NCBI RefSeq assembly: GCF_032884065.1 | Contig: NW_027062769.1 | Coordinates: 62,001 to 126,000 of the forward strand | Length of the DNA: 64,000 nt | Direction: 5' to 3' | From: Artemia franciscana | Lineage: Eukaryota; Arthropoda; Branchiopoda; Anostraca; Artemiidae | Shown: positions 39,110 through 49,195 of the stretch, in pieces | Layout: every line of letters begins with the position of its first letter | Position numbering within the stretch: position 1 is the stretch's first letter | Made by a program: the position numbers and the translations under genes | Notes under the pieces: model-generated | Seen by the model: the letters and a program-made list of their open reading frames with translations, nothing else | What the model was told of the DNA's origin: nothing | Database searches by the model: none

Positions 39110-40105
39110 CGGAACCTGTCACTTTTTATCTTAAGCGAATTTGCCGTAGAACATTAAAAGTAAAAAAAGCTGCATCTGGTTTCTCTTGTAATTTTTATAT
39201 TTTCATCAGAAAAATTTGAATAAACTCATGGTTTACTTATTCATTTATTTCATTTCTTTTAAGCTTTATGCCAGTGAGATCTGTGTGACAGTATTTTGCT
39301 TATTTTAGACCTTAATATCGCTGTTTGCTCCTTATAGATAAAAATTATTCCCTAGAAAAGTTTCATTGTAATTGAATAAAATAATGCAAATACAATCGCT
39401 AGCAAAAGAGCATAAGAAGAAGCTCTTATTAGAGCCTTAATGGGTTAATTTCTTTGCCATTCATTTGGATTAACATATTGTATCACATTTTGAGAAATGG
39501 TGCCATATCATATCCATATGCCTCGCCTGCGACTCCTCATCAAACTTCAATCCAATTGACAAAGCCAAAGCAACGAAGCAAAGGACGGATGGTGAGTTAC
39601 AGTTTTCTTATTCTCTCTTTTTCCTTTCATTTTGCTCTTCTCTCTCCATTTTGGATTTTCAGAATTCTCAAATGAATGAATCATAGTCTACAGCTTAAGA
39701 TTTTGTAGAAATTTTCTGAATGAAGATTATTCGAGTGGTCTAAAGGAAAAGAATTGTCTCTCTTGTTTTGAGAGTTAATATTTTAATCATAACTTACGGC
39801 ACCATAATAAGTGACTGCTGCTAATAAAAGATAATTTCAGGATATGAGTGAAAATATTCACCAGTCCTCATTGGTAGTAACTTCAAGCCCAATCTAGGTT
39901 GAATGGACAAAAACAGATAGGCTATCTCTTATATTGAAGGAATTCAAGGGACTGATAAGATAGATTCATTTTGTTCCCTTTGTTTTACAATGAAGTATAT
40001 AAAAGAATTTCTGGATGAAATCAAGGGTCGACCTTATAACTTAAAATGAACAGAAGTATATCTTAAATGTGATAAAAGGCTTCTGCACGCTCAGATGTCA
40101 ACCTT
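39110..40105 (+). repeat. Second copy of the MTCH 3' end and downstream flank (empty site of the MITE)
   Basis: Aligns with 19256-17650 reverse-complemented: ACTTTTTATCTT, then GAATTTGCCGT, GAAAAATTTGAATAAACTCATG, the AATATCGCTGTTTGC block, GCTAGCAAAAGAGCATAAGA and on to ATGAACAGAAGTAT. The MITE is absent and only one AATTTTTAT (as ATAAAAATT here) is present. Only a remnant of the last codons precedes it. It abuts the Gypsy relic. Confidence 0.75.
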
Positions 40106-40329
40106 CTTCTACCATTTTTACAGAATCCTCAGCTGTGGATCTTATAACATTTCTTGTTTCAACCCAAATAGCTTTTCTTAACTTATTTATAGTAGTTTCT
40201 TAACAAACATACATTGTGTTAAATTTTTTTGTGGAATTATGGGATCTTAGTCTCCGATTTGAACTAGAAGAGGGTATTTGTAATTCATTGTTATATTGAA
40301 ATCCTAGGGTTGCACATGTAACAGCATTG

Positions 40330-41540
40330 TTTGAAGTCTTTGTGATGACTCAATGATTGGTTGATTCAGGATTGCTTCCAGGGGCTTAGGGTCCCGGACA
40401 ACTTGGAAGTGACGGCCAGAGAGATACTGATGAAAATAGTGAGATCCAAAGACAATAGCACGCAGCTTCTTTTCGATTTGTGAGTATCTTTACTTTCTTT
40501 CATTCAGTGATTTTGATACAAATAAAGATATTTTATCCTCTTGAAACAGGACAGCACTAAGTCCTAATTTGGAAGTATAAACTTGTACCTCTGTCTGAAC
40601 TTCCATAGGACCAAAGAGCAAAATTGTTATGATTGATGCTTAAAATTTTGTTTATTTGAACTCATGTTCTTTCATTCAGTTGAATTCCTTCTGCCCAGAT
40701 AATGTCCTAAGAGGTTCATTGAGGCGTGAAAAATTTGGGTTATAACCTGAGATGTAGCTTATCATCCCAAAAGCTGCTTCTAGTCTTTCCTGGGATTTGG
40801 ATGATGGCGTTTTCTCTATTGCTTTGATTTTTTTGGGATCTGGAAGGATTCCATTTTCAGAGGCGATGGGTCCAAAGCAAGGTATTGAAGATAGTTTGAA
40901 GATAGACTTGTCTTTGTTAAACTAGAAACCATTTTCTTTTTTTTTGTTAAAGGGTTTTTTTTAAAATTTTATCATGATTCTCTTCAGATACACCAGAGAT
41001 GATCATGTCCTCTGAAATTACTTTCAATCTCGTAAAGCTGCTGAATTCTTCTTTAATTTGGTGTTAGAACTCATCTTTGAAAAACTTGGGCCTGTCCAAG
41101 GGGCGTATGTCTAAATTTGTATTGCCCATGGAGAGTTGAGAACATAATCAATTCCAAAAATATGTCATCAAGATATAAGTTCCAATATCCTGTCCAGACA
41201 TTTATCTTGAAGAAGTACATAGTACCTTCATGCTTTTAGAAAAGTGTTCACGGGATGGTGGGATTTCTGTGGCTTTGTTGACATCATGAGGATCTATACA
41301 AACTCTCATGGTTCCATCTGATTTCTCAACAACCACAGCTGTGTTCACTCAATCTGTTGGATGAGTCACATACTCGATGACTTCTAGGTTCTCTAAACAA
41401 TGTAGTTATTACTCTGGATCTAAGACTCAAGGGGGTTTATCTTGTGTGGTGAATGGATGGCCTTGCACCTTCCTTGAGGATTATTTTATATTCACCTTCC
41501 GGTTTTTCAGCTCCCTCAAACAGGTTGGAAAATCTGCTGA
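40330..41540 (-). pseudogene. Gypsy RT and RNase H, many stops
   Basis: Minus-strand pieces: MRVCIDPHDVNKATEIP (RT palm entry, near 41290), PLGQAQVFQR, SEDMIISGVSEENHDKIL, DPKKIKAIEKTPS, ISGYNPNFSRLNEPLR, then RNase H VYTSKLGLSAVLFQEDKISL, and YSQIEKKLRAIVFG with FHQYLSGRHFQVV. The RNase H catalytic Asp (usually DASK) is Tyr here. RT motif C is not readable. Stops and shifts throughout. Confidence 0.75.
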
Positions 41541-41545
41541 GTATC

Positions 41546-41930
41546 TTATTTGTGCTTAACTGTCCATTTTGAAGACTGAGCATTGGAAAAGAACATTTCC
41601 ATGCTCAAAACTAAGTATAAAACTATGGAAAGACTATCATTTGCTTTGTAGGCACAGTCAATCTTATATGTCCCCGTAATGGGAACAGTCTGACCAAAAC
41701 AGCTTTTAAAAATATGGTTTTTAGGGTGAATTGTAGGTTTTGGATTCATTCTTTTTATCATTTGTCTGGTAATAAGGCTAGCTTGTGCCACTGTGTCAAT
41801 CTTGAATTTCACACTTAACAGGTGGGTAGTTTTTAGTTTATCATTAGCTTTATCAATGATTAATTGAAGATTGAATGGTTTTGTCAGTTTGTTCAGCTTC
41901 AGAATTAATAATGAGAAGAATTCAGACCTT
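41546..41930 (-). pseudogene. Gypsy aspartic protease segment, copy B
   Basis: KFKIDTVAQASLITRQMI: the retropepsin flap-to-active-site pattern (IDTGA..SLI) with Gly replaced by Val after the catalytic Asp-Thr, followed by FGQTVPITGTYKIDC. It leads directly into the RT. Confidence 0.7.
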
Positions 41931-41936
41931 AATATC

Positions 41937-42486
41937 GCTGTTTGCTTCTTATAGATAAAAATTATTCCCTAGAAAAAATTCATTGTAATTGAATAAAATA
42001 ATGCAAATACAATCGCTAGCAAAAGAGCATAAGACGAAGCTCTTATTAGAGCCTTATTGGGTTAATTTCTTTGCCATTCATTTGGATTAACATCTTGTAT
42101 CACATTTTGAGAAATGGTGCCATATCATATCCATATGCCTCGCCTGCGACTCCTCATTAAACTTCAATCCAATTGACAAAGCCAAAGCAACGAAGCAAAG
42201 GACGGATGGTGAGTTACAGTTTTCTTATTCTCTCTTTTTCCTTTCATTTTGATCTTCTCTCTCCATTTTGAATTTTCAGAATTCTCAATTGAATGAATCA
42301 TAGTCTACAGCTTAAGATTTTGTAAAAAATTTCTGAATGAAGATTATTCGAGTGGTCTAAAAGAAAAGAATTGCCTCTCTTGTTTCGAGAGTTAATATTT
42401 TAATCATAACTTATGGCATCATAATAAGTGACTGCTGCTAATAAAAGATAATTACAGGATATGAGTGAAAATATTCACCAGTCCTC
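41937..42486 (+). repeat. Third copy of part of the MTCH 3' flank, embedded in the Gypsy relic
   Basis: Near-identical to 39308-39870 (GACCTTAATATCGCTGTTTG through GAAAATATTCACCAGTCCTC). It separates the two protease copies. It also shows the empty MITE site. Confidence 0.85.
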
Positions 42487-42975
42487 AAGGGGGTTTATCT
42501 TGTGTGGTGAATGGATGGCCTTGCACCTTCCTTAAGGATTATTTTATATTCACCTTCCGGTTTTTCAGCTCTCTCAAACAGGTTGGAAAATCTGCTGAGT
42601 ATCTTATTGGTGCTTAACTGTCCAAATTTAAGACTGAGCATTGGAAAAGAACATTTCCATGTTCAAAACTAAGTATAAAACTATGGAAAGACTATCAATT
42701 GCTTTGTAGGCACAGTCAATCTTACATGTCCCCGTAATGGGAACAGTCTGACCAAAACAGCTTTTAAAAATATGGTTTGTAGGGTGAATTGCAGGTTTTG
42801 GATTCATTCTTTTTATCATTTGTCTGGTAATAAGGCTAGCTTGTGCCACTATGTCAATCTTGAATTTCACACTTAACAGGTGGGTAGTTTTTAGTTTATC
42901 ATTAGCTTTATCAATGATTAATTGAAGATTGAATGGTTTGTCAGTTTGTTCAGCTTCAGAATTAATAATGCTCAC
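42487..42975 (-). pseudogene. Gypsy aspartic protease segment, copy B'
   Basis: Duplicate of 41428-41920. It reads KFKIDIVAQASLITRQMI (catalytic Thr-Gly replaced by Ile-Val), so this copy lost the active site. Upstream it continues correctly into the zinc-knuckle remnant near 43020 (CKK, N-R-FARVCCSS pattern) and gag. Confidence 0.7.
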
Positions 42976-43212
42976 AGTATTTTTGCTACTACAACAGACA
43001 CGTGCAAAACGGTTGTTTTTTTGCAGTTACTGTAGATCTGCCCTTATGCTGGGCATTGGTGATTCTGTGAATGCTCTCCTAACAGAAGTAACATTCGTAG
43101 TTTTCAGTTTAATTAGTATTAGGTTTCCACAGTCTATTTTGTTTTTTTTTTATAATATCAACTACTTAATTCTATGTTCTGTTAACTCTGTTGACGCTGT
43201 CTTAAGCTGTAC

Positions 43213-43464
43213 CTAAGTTCTTGTGCAAGTTCTTGCTACTTTGATAGTCAATTTGGATCCCGTCTGCAGTAGTCTTTCAAAAATCTTCTGGGATGATGTT
43301 CCAACGATGTGGTGATCACTTACCATTTCGTCAACAATCGTAGCTCCATATGAGCAGTCAGACAGCAAGGATTTTAGTTCAGTTGCATATTGTTTAATAT
43401 TTTCGCCTTCCCTTTTGTCATGTTTGTGTAATGTATTTCGTAGGAATATGGGGTTTGAATTCAA
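43213..43464 (-). pseudogene. Gypsy gag C-terminal fragment
   Basis: Frame of 83 codons with KREGENIKQYATELKSLLSD, then CSYGATIVDEMVSDHHIVG and FERLLQTGSKLT. This is the retrotransposon gag signature (GES...+..ELK.LA..C.YG....+MVRD..V.G......ERLL....LT). In a live element it packages RNA. The N-terminus is not present. Confidence 0.7.
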
Positions 43465-43486
43465 ACTAAAGTAATTACCAAATTTG

Positions 43487-43492
43487 TTTAAT
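43487..43492 (-). promoter_or_regulatory. Possible ATTAAA poly(A) signal of the LRAT-domain gene, displaced by the LINE
   Basis: Before the LINE inserted, the minus strand would have run from the stop codon straight into TAGCTGGTTAAAAAGAC, with ATTAAA about 32 bases on. The LINE now separates stop and signal by 3.3 kb. Confidence 0.35.
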
Positions 43493-43523
43493 TATACACT
43501 AATTTTGTCTTTTTAACCAGCTA

Positions 43524-43532
43524 CTAGCGTCC
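43524..43532. repeat. Target-site duplication, left copy (CTAGCGTCC)
   Basis: CTAGCGTCC occurs immediately before the RTE LINE and again at 46831-46839, immediately after its tail. Confidence 0.75.
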
Positions 43533-43848
43533 GTTGGTGGGTGGAGCTTGTCCGGAATGAAGCAGACCTTGGTCTGCTGACCACTTACCACTGTATATGG
43601 GCCAATCCCCTAACTAAACGCTCAACGTAAAGGGTGGCCTTGACCTCACAAGGTGGATAGAGCCCACCCCAGGGACACTCAATAGTTAGACTCTAGCTAA
43701 TCAGGTCCCAGGCCAAGGGTCGGTAGGGCTTGCAACCCTCCACCCGAACCTAATTGCAACGAATAGTGATGTTATTGCCTCGGATGATCGATCTTCTTTT
43801 TACCCTTCAAGACTTCAGCATGTCCCCGGACCGGAATTTAACCCTCGT

Positions 43849-44905
43849 TTGAACCTTATTGACCAAGGTGGTCTTCACCTGGCCACCTGGAATGTTCTGA
43901 CCCTTAACTTCTCTGGAGCAAAGTCAATACTTACGCTAGAGCTCAAGTGTTTTGGCGTGGCTGTAGCAGGCGTAACTGAAGCTCGCCTTACAGGAAATGA
44001 CTCTGTGAAGACATCGGTGAAGGCTATCACCTAATCTTGTCGGGTGACCATAGGACCAAAACTAATGGAGTCGCACTTGTGCTAGACTCTCGGGCCAGGA
44101 GGTGCCTCCTTTCTTACGAGCAAATTTAAGACAGGATACTAACAGTGCAAATCCAGCACAAACATGAAAAATGGACCATCATTGTCTGCTACGCCCCAAC
44201 AACCCAAGCCTCAGATGAGGTGAAAGATCGTTTTTACGCCCAGCCGTCTAGCATCCTAGCAAAAGTATCCCCTCATGATGTTTTAACCCTTCTTGGCGAC
44301 TTCAACGGCACTGTCAGAGATACAGACGGTGTTTGGAACAGTGTTTTAGGGCCTGTAACACCCGACTGCTTTAAAGACAAAGGCTCCTTCAGCTGTGCAA
44401 CATGCACGATCTTGTGATCACCAATACCCCTTTTCAAAGGAATGAAGTTCACAAATATACCTGGTATAGTGATGACGGACGGAATGAAGTTCACAAATAT
44501 ACCTGGTATAGTGATGACGGACGAACAAAAAAGATGTTAGACTATATAATCGTTTCCCGACGCTGGGATTCCTCTATAACTGATTGCCAAACATACAGAA
44601 GGGCAAAATTGGGAAATACCGACCACAGGCTTGTCGTTTTTAACCTTAGAATACACCTGAAAGCCCAGAAAAGTGACCACCGTCCTCCCAAATTAGACCT
44701 GAACAATCTCACAAATTCCAAAACGCGCCAGGTCTATGCTGTCTCCATCTCAAACCGTCTCGACTGTCTTGGTCAAATTTCAGAATCTGAAGAAGCATTG
44801 CAACTATTCAAGGACGTCGTACTGCTTTCGGCTGAAAGTACTATTGGTCGTCTGAAACCCAGAAAAAAAGTCCTGGATATCGCAGGAAACTCTAAATATT
44901 ATTGA
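43849..44905 (+). pseudogene. RTE LINE endonuclease domain
   Basis: LATWNVLTLNFSGAKSIL (catalytic Asn), VTEARLTGND (Glu), WTIIVCYAPTTQAS, TLLGDFNGTVRDTDG (Asp-Asn box, 44288), KKMLDYIIVSRRW and NTDHRLVVFNLRI (terminal Asp-His). Frames break near 44033, 44130 and 44410. A 42-bp in-frame tandem duplication (RNEVHKYTWYSDDG twice, 44440-44523) lies between the GDFN box and the DY.I box. Confidence 0.8.
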
Positions 44906-44936
44906 ACAGCGTCGTAAAGCACGCCTAACGAAGGAT

Positions 44937-46823
44937 GTGGTTAACTACAGACGTCTAAATGGCGTAAGAAATAAATTCCTCCACAGAGACAGAAAACTGT
45001 TCACCGAAAAAAAGGCAGCTGATCTCGAGGAGGCCGTCAGAAAGGGTGACACATGCGCTTTATACAAACACCTTTGGGAACTTACAGATGGAAAGCCATC
45101 CTCTCTAGGCCGTATCATATCTAATGATAGAAATATTATCACTGACGAGAGCGCTCAACTGTCCGCCTGGAAGGATCACTTCTCTTCACTTCTAACCCTG
45201 GACTATATTAGCCAACCAGACCCTGACGTTCTTCAAGTTGTATCCAACACCCCTGAGGCCCCGTGTGAAAGTGTGCACCACCCCTTCACCTCTACAGAAA
45301 TCTTATATTCTCTGGGAACGGATGGAAAATAACCGAGCCTTAGGAGTCTGTGGTATCTCTGCAGAACTGCTGAAATATGGTGGTGCAGCGACCCTTCTCC
45401 GGCTCCAAGTACTGTTTTCCATAGTATTTCGTACAGAATGGATTCCAAAAGACTGGCGAGCGGGCATCATTCTGCCTCTCTGGAAATAGAAAGGCAGTCG
45501 CAGAATCTGCTCTAACTATCGTGGCATCACACTCCTCTCTGTGCCCGGGAAGCTCTTCGTTATGAAACTCCTGGACCACTGTACCACTTTTCTCAGAAGC
45601 TAACGAAGAATCCAACAGGCTGGCTTCATGCCAGGAAGGTCCACCGCGGAGCAAATATTTACAATGCGGCAGCTGACAGAAAAGACTCGAGAATTTAAAA
45701 AAAAGCAAATATTGCCTTTGTGGATTTCAAGGCTGCTTTCGATGCTGTCGACCGGCAATCACTCTGGCTCATATTGAAAACAACGGGACTACCAGCAAAG
45801 TACTGCAACCTTTTTGAGTGGCTCCAAAAACGGACTGAGAGCTGCGTGCAAGTCAATGGTAGACGCAGCTCATCTTTTGAAATCAATACTGGAGTCCGTC
45901 AGGGTTGTGCTGCTGCCCCAGAACTGTTTAATCGTGTCATCGACTACATTATGACTCGGACCATTAACCACCTCCAGTTTGGGTTGCATTACGGTGATAG
46001 AGTACTTTCAGACGCTGAATATGCCGATGACCTTGCTCTTGTCTCCGATTCACCGTCGAAGCTCACAGAAGCCCTACAAATTCTTGCTGATGAAGCCTTA
46101 AAGATAGGGCTGTCGATTAATTGGCAGAAGACAAAACTGACGTTTGTTGAACCCCATGATTCGCCGCGTCCCCCGCCAGTCCTAATGGTCGCTGACAAAC
46201 CAGCTGAGATTGTTGAGGAATTTACATACCTTGGCTCTATCCTCTCAAATGATGGATCAATCCTTAAAGATCTAATGCACCGAATTGCCAAAGCCTCAGC
46301 AGTAGTAGGAAGACTAAGCACCCTTTGGGGGAAACCTTCTCTCAGCCGTAGGACCAAGATAAGCATATACAATGCTTCGGTGGGATCCATGCTTCTTAAC
46401 GGAGCCGAAACTTGGCCAGCCACTCGGTCTGTGATTAGCACCGTAATTATAGCTCAAACAAAACACCTTCGCCGCATTGAAGGACTAAACTGGTACGATT
46501 TTGTTAGTAACGAGAGCCTCCTGGCGTTAACTGGTCAAACACCCTTCTCAGTCCAACTCGCCCAACGAACACTACGCTGGTACGGACATCTCCTTCGCAT
46601 GCCCCCCGACAGTCCTGCACGAATGATTTTTGATTTTGATCCCGTGCTGCACGGCGGGAAATGCTACCAGATGGAAGGACACGACAGGTGCCTTCTTAGT
46701 CATGGCAAATATTCAGGAGGATGTCCACATCCTTGCAAGAGACCGGTCCAAATGGAGGAACCAAGTAGCGTCACTCTTGACACCGGAAGCATTTCGGCAG
46801 AAGCATTAAGTCAAGTAAGTTAA
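44937..46823 (+). pseudogene. RTE LINE reverse transcriptase and C-terminal domain
   Basis: Linker (KKAADLEEAVRKGDTCALYK), then ALGVCGISAELLKYGGAATL, WRAGIILPLWK followed by a stop at 45487, CSNYRGITLLSVPGKLF-like sequence, GFMPGRSTAEQIFTMRQLTE, VDFKAAFDAVDRQSLW (motif A), NTGVRQGCAAAPELFNRVI (motif B), and AEYADDLALVSDS (motif C with both Asp, 46017). The last 367 codons are open and end with the RTE-type LLNGAETWPATR, RRIEGLNWYDFVSNESLLAL and RTLRWYGHLLRMPPDSPAR. The RT core is therefore intact; shifts lie upstream of motif A. Confidence 0.88.
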
Positions 46824-46830
46824 GTCAAGC
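46802..46830 (+). repeat. AAGT-type tandem tail of the RTE LINE
   Basis: Imperfect repeats AAGTCAAGTAAGTTAAGTCA that overlap the ORF end. They are typical of RTE 3' ends that lack poly(A). Confidence 0.65.
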
Positions 46831-47443
46831 CTAGCGTCCATGTGCTGAAAATATAAATGTTAAAAAACAATTCAGGAGCTCACAGAATACCAGTTTGGCC
46901 ACTTGCTTACCGGCTTTATCCAAAAAGTCTCCCCCGTCATCAATTAATTTGAATTTTTTCTCCTCAACTTGAATGCAAATACTTTCACCGTTTCTGCAAA
47001 AATGAGCAAAATGCTCACAATTGGAAGTTTTGAGCCGATAACGGGGGAAGATGCGGGCTTTTGGATCGAGTTGTTTTTCTGCCCTTTTTCTAATTTCTTG
47101 CTTCTCAAAGGGGGGAGTAAATTCTGTCAAGGGAATTATTAACTCCCCATCGGGAATTGGAAGCTGCTTCCCGAAGAGATATTTTTTGTATCCAATCATT
47201 TTGCGTAGTAATTTCAGTTTGCCCTTCTTTACTCGCTAACTTTGACAGGCAATTCCTTTGAGCGCGGGCTTCTACTACTTCGCTATTACCTACGTAAATC
47301 GCCCAATGATGGTATACATTGATGCCAAAAATGATTCTTTCAAATTCAATCAGGTCGCCAATGTCTATTTTGACCATATCGTTTGGTGAATCCAAAAGTT
47401 TAGCATCGTTCCAGTTCGGTTCTTCCGATTTTATTTGTAACAT
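46831..47443 (-). pseudogene. LRAT-domain (PLAAT/HRASLS-like) acyltransferase gene, one frameshift, no introns
   Basis: LRAT/PLAAT proteins are NlpC/P60-fold thiol hydrolases that transfer acyl groups or hydrolyse phospholipids at membranes. The first frame from ATG 47443 gives IGDLIEFERIIFG and then YHHWAIYVGNSEVVEA, with the catalytic His of the HWAIYVG box. The second frame, entered near 47215-47225, gives KMIGYKKYLFGKQLPIPDGE, RYRLKTSNCEHFAHFCRNGE (NCEHF contains the catalytic Cys) and a hydrophobic C-terminal stretch LVFCELLNCFLTFIF, like the membrane anchor of PLAAT proteins. A single +1 change joins the frames, so it may be a real gene with an assembly indel. The stop codon TAG lies within the RTE target-site duplication, so the LINE landed at the gene's end without truncating the protein. 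A TATA box and GATA palindrome lie upstream. Family is well supported; functional state is open. Confidence 0.75.
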
Positions 47444-47532
47444 TGTTTTATTTTACACATTTTTTTGATTGATTGATTTGAAACACTTTCTATTTGAGAC
47501 GTTTTTTGAAATTTTAAGTTATGCGCTGGGGG

Positions 47533-47564
47533 TATATATAGTTCTTATCTTCTCAAAAGATAAG
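47533..47564 (-). promoter_or_regulatory. TATA box and GATA palindrome upstream of the LRAT-domain gene
   Basis: On the minus strand a TATATATA box (47533-47540) lies about 90 bases before the ATG. Four bases further upstream is an inverted pair of GATA-factor sites, CTTATCTT and AAGATAAG, 5 bp apart (47544-47564, both arms perfect). The spacing suits a transcription start near 47505 and a ~60-nt leader. GATA sites next to a TATA box suggest tissue-restricted control; this is inferred. Confidence 0.55.
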
Positions 47565-47569
47565 TGTTT

Positions 47570-49195
47570 GTCGCAAGTGTTTGTATACAGTCCCGAAATA
47601 TTTCTGCAGTTTCCATAATATCTTAACACAATATCTTAAAGTTTACAAAATTTACATAAAATTATGACGTAAGAAATAAACAACTTAGCCTTCACTTATT
47701 GCGCCTTAAATGGTTATAACCTCCAATTATGAAATGCACTTTCTTGTAAAAATTATTGATTTAAAAAATGGTTTTAAATGTTTTAAACGTTGTTGAAAAA
47801 CTGATTTTATTTTACAAATAGTTTTTCTTACTTGGAAAAGCGACTAGATATGGCGATTTCCTTTAAAATGGGCTATTAAACATGTCTCTATAATGTTCTG
47901 ATAACCCACTATCCCTGGTGAAAAAATAGAAAAAAAAGAAAATATATCAGGGCTACAAATATTCGGAAGTGATTTTCCTTTTTCTTTAATAGAGAAAACT
48001 TTAATGATCCTATAGTTGGTTCCCGATCATGTTGATTCCAATGGAAATATCAGAGGTTGATGCTAGCACTATTTCCCCCATCAATTAAAATCAATAATCC
48101 TTAAATATGCTGTCAATATATTACAGAAGAAGATAATGTATTATATCCAAGTAAGTGCTAGGCTGATATTCTAAAATATAGGTAGAGTATGTGGTATAGA
48201 TTTTGTTTTCATGTAGTTTTTATTGCTACATTTTTCCTTCCTATGGCTCTTTTTTTTGTGGGGGGGGGGAGGTTGGATTTTAAGTGATCAGAATCCGGCA
48301 TTCCCCAATCCTTCTACATGAAACCTGATAATTTCGAACAAACTTGATAACAGGGACAAAGTTCCTGATTTTTGGTAGGAGTGTAGAATATTTCTAAAGG
48401 TTGCTCATTTTCAGCAGGTCTGATCACGTTTTTTCTAGATGTGACCTTTAAAATTACCCCACTTTTCTATTACCTCTACACTTTTCACGCTTTTCTTAAT
48501 ATTAAGACTGTCCCTTGTCTTGTCACCCTTATCGCCAATATATCCTAGGCGAATTGCCGCTTGTCTTATAATTGATCCTTTTCTTAGTGTTATTACGTCA
48601 CCAGAGGTTCGATACAGCCACCACGTGAAAAACAAGAGACCTTTCTTAAAGTCCTGACCTATTTATATCGTTTTGATTCCATTCATCGTTGTTCCTTGTT
48701 TTCCAACCATAAAATGGACATTTCATTGTCCATTTTTTGTTCATCTTTCCTCTTTTTTTCCTGGGCTCTTTGCTTTATAACTCCCAAAAATAGAATCAGA
48801 TAAAAAAAACTAAGTACAGTATTAGAACCGCCTTGTCCAATACCCATATAAAGGGAAGTAACTGTTCCTTGGCTTGAACAACAAAGAAAATATATTGGCT
48901 TGAAGAACAAGAAATTTTATGGTAAAGAACGAACTCTAGCCCATTGAACTTAATTTCAATTTTGAAAAGAAGGAATTATGGCAGAGATCTACATGGTGGT
49001 AAAAGCAAACAACAATTTATAAAAAGGATCCACCGAGATTTGAATTCAGACCGCAAGATTTAACATAAAAAGAGAGATACGACAGAACAAACATAAGTAA
49101 GCTTACCAAAGGGGAGAGGGTATTTTCTGGAGGAAAACATCTAGCACTCGTTTTCATCTCCTAGATATTAAATGTCAGCATAGTTTTATTAGGAT
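47570..49195. other. Intergenic, no gene recognised
   Basis: AT-rich. A minus frame at 48435-48635 is open but matches nothing I know. 48760-48910 resembles 51510-51660 (shared TATTAGAACC, TTGTCCAATAC, CCTTGGC, GAAAATATATTGGCTTGA), so at least that part is a dispersed repeat. Confidence 0.5.

Larger units (their letters stand above)
40330..43464 (-). mobile_element. Ty3/Gypsy-like retrotransposon relic, internally rearranged
   Basis: Read on the minus strand: gag C-terminal part, zinc-knuckle remnant, protease, an inserted 550-bp foreign block (41937-42486), protease again, reverse transcriptase, RNase H. The order gag-PR-RT-RH matches Ty3/Gypsy. No LTRs were recognised; the repeated block is a copy of the MTCH 3' flank, not an LTR. 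The sequence order, left to right, is A-X-B-A'-B'-Y, where A is MTCH flank, X is RT/RH, B is protease and Y is gag. Confidence 0.8.
43533..46830 (+). mobile_element. RTE-type LINE, near full length (~3.3 kb)
   Basis: It has a GC-richer 5' leader (43533-43848), endonuclease (43849-44905), reverse transcriptase and C-terminal domain (44937-46823), and a short tandem AAGT/AAGTC tail (46802-46830). The 9-bp duplication CTAGCGTCC frames it exactly. Length and order fit the RTE clade. A few stops and frameshifts are present, but motifs are better kept than in the other LINEs, so it is the youngest autonomous-type element in the window. Confidence 0.88.

Noticed and set aside
39308-42486. The repeated A/A' blocks as LTRs of the Gypsy relic
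   Set aside because: They match the MTCH 3' flank (17.6-19.2 kb), lack TG...CA ends, and one copy lies between two protease copies.
48435-48635. Minus-strand 66-codon frame with basic composition as a gene
   Set aside because: No motif, splice signal or repeat evidence; left as unassigned.
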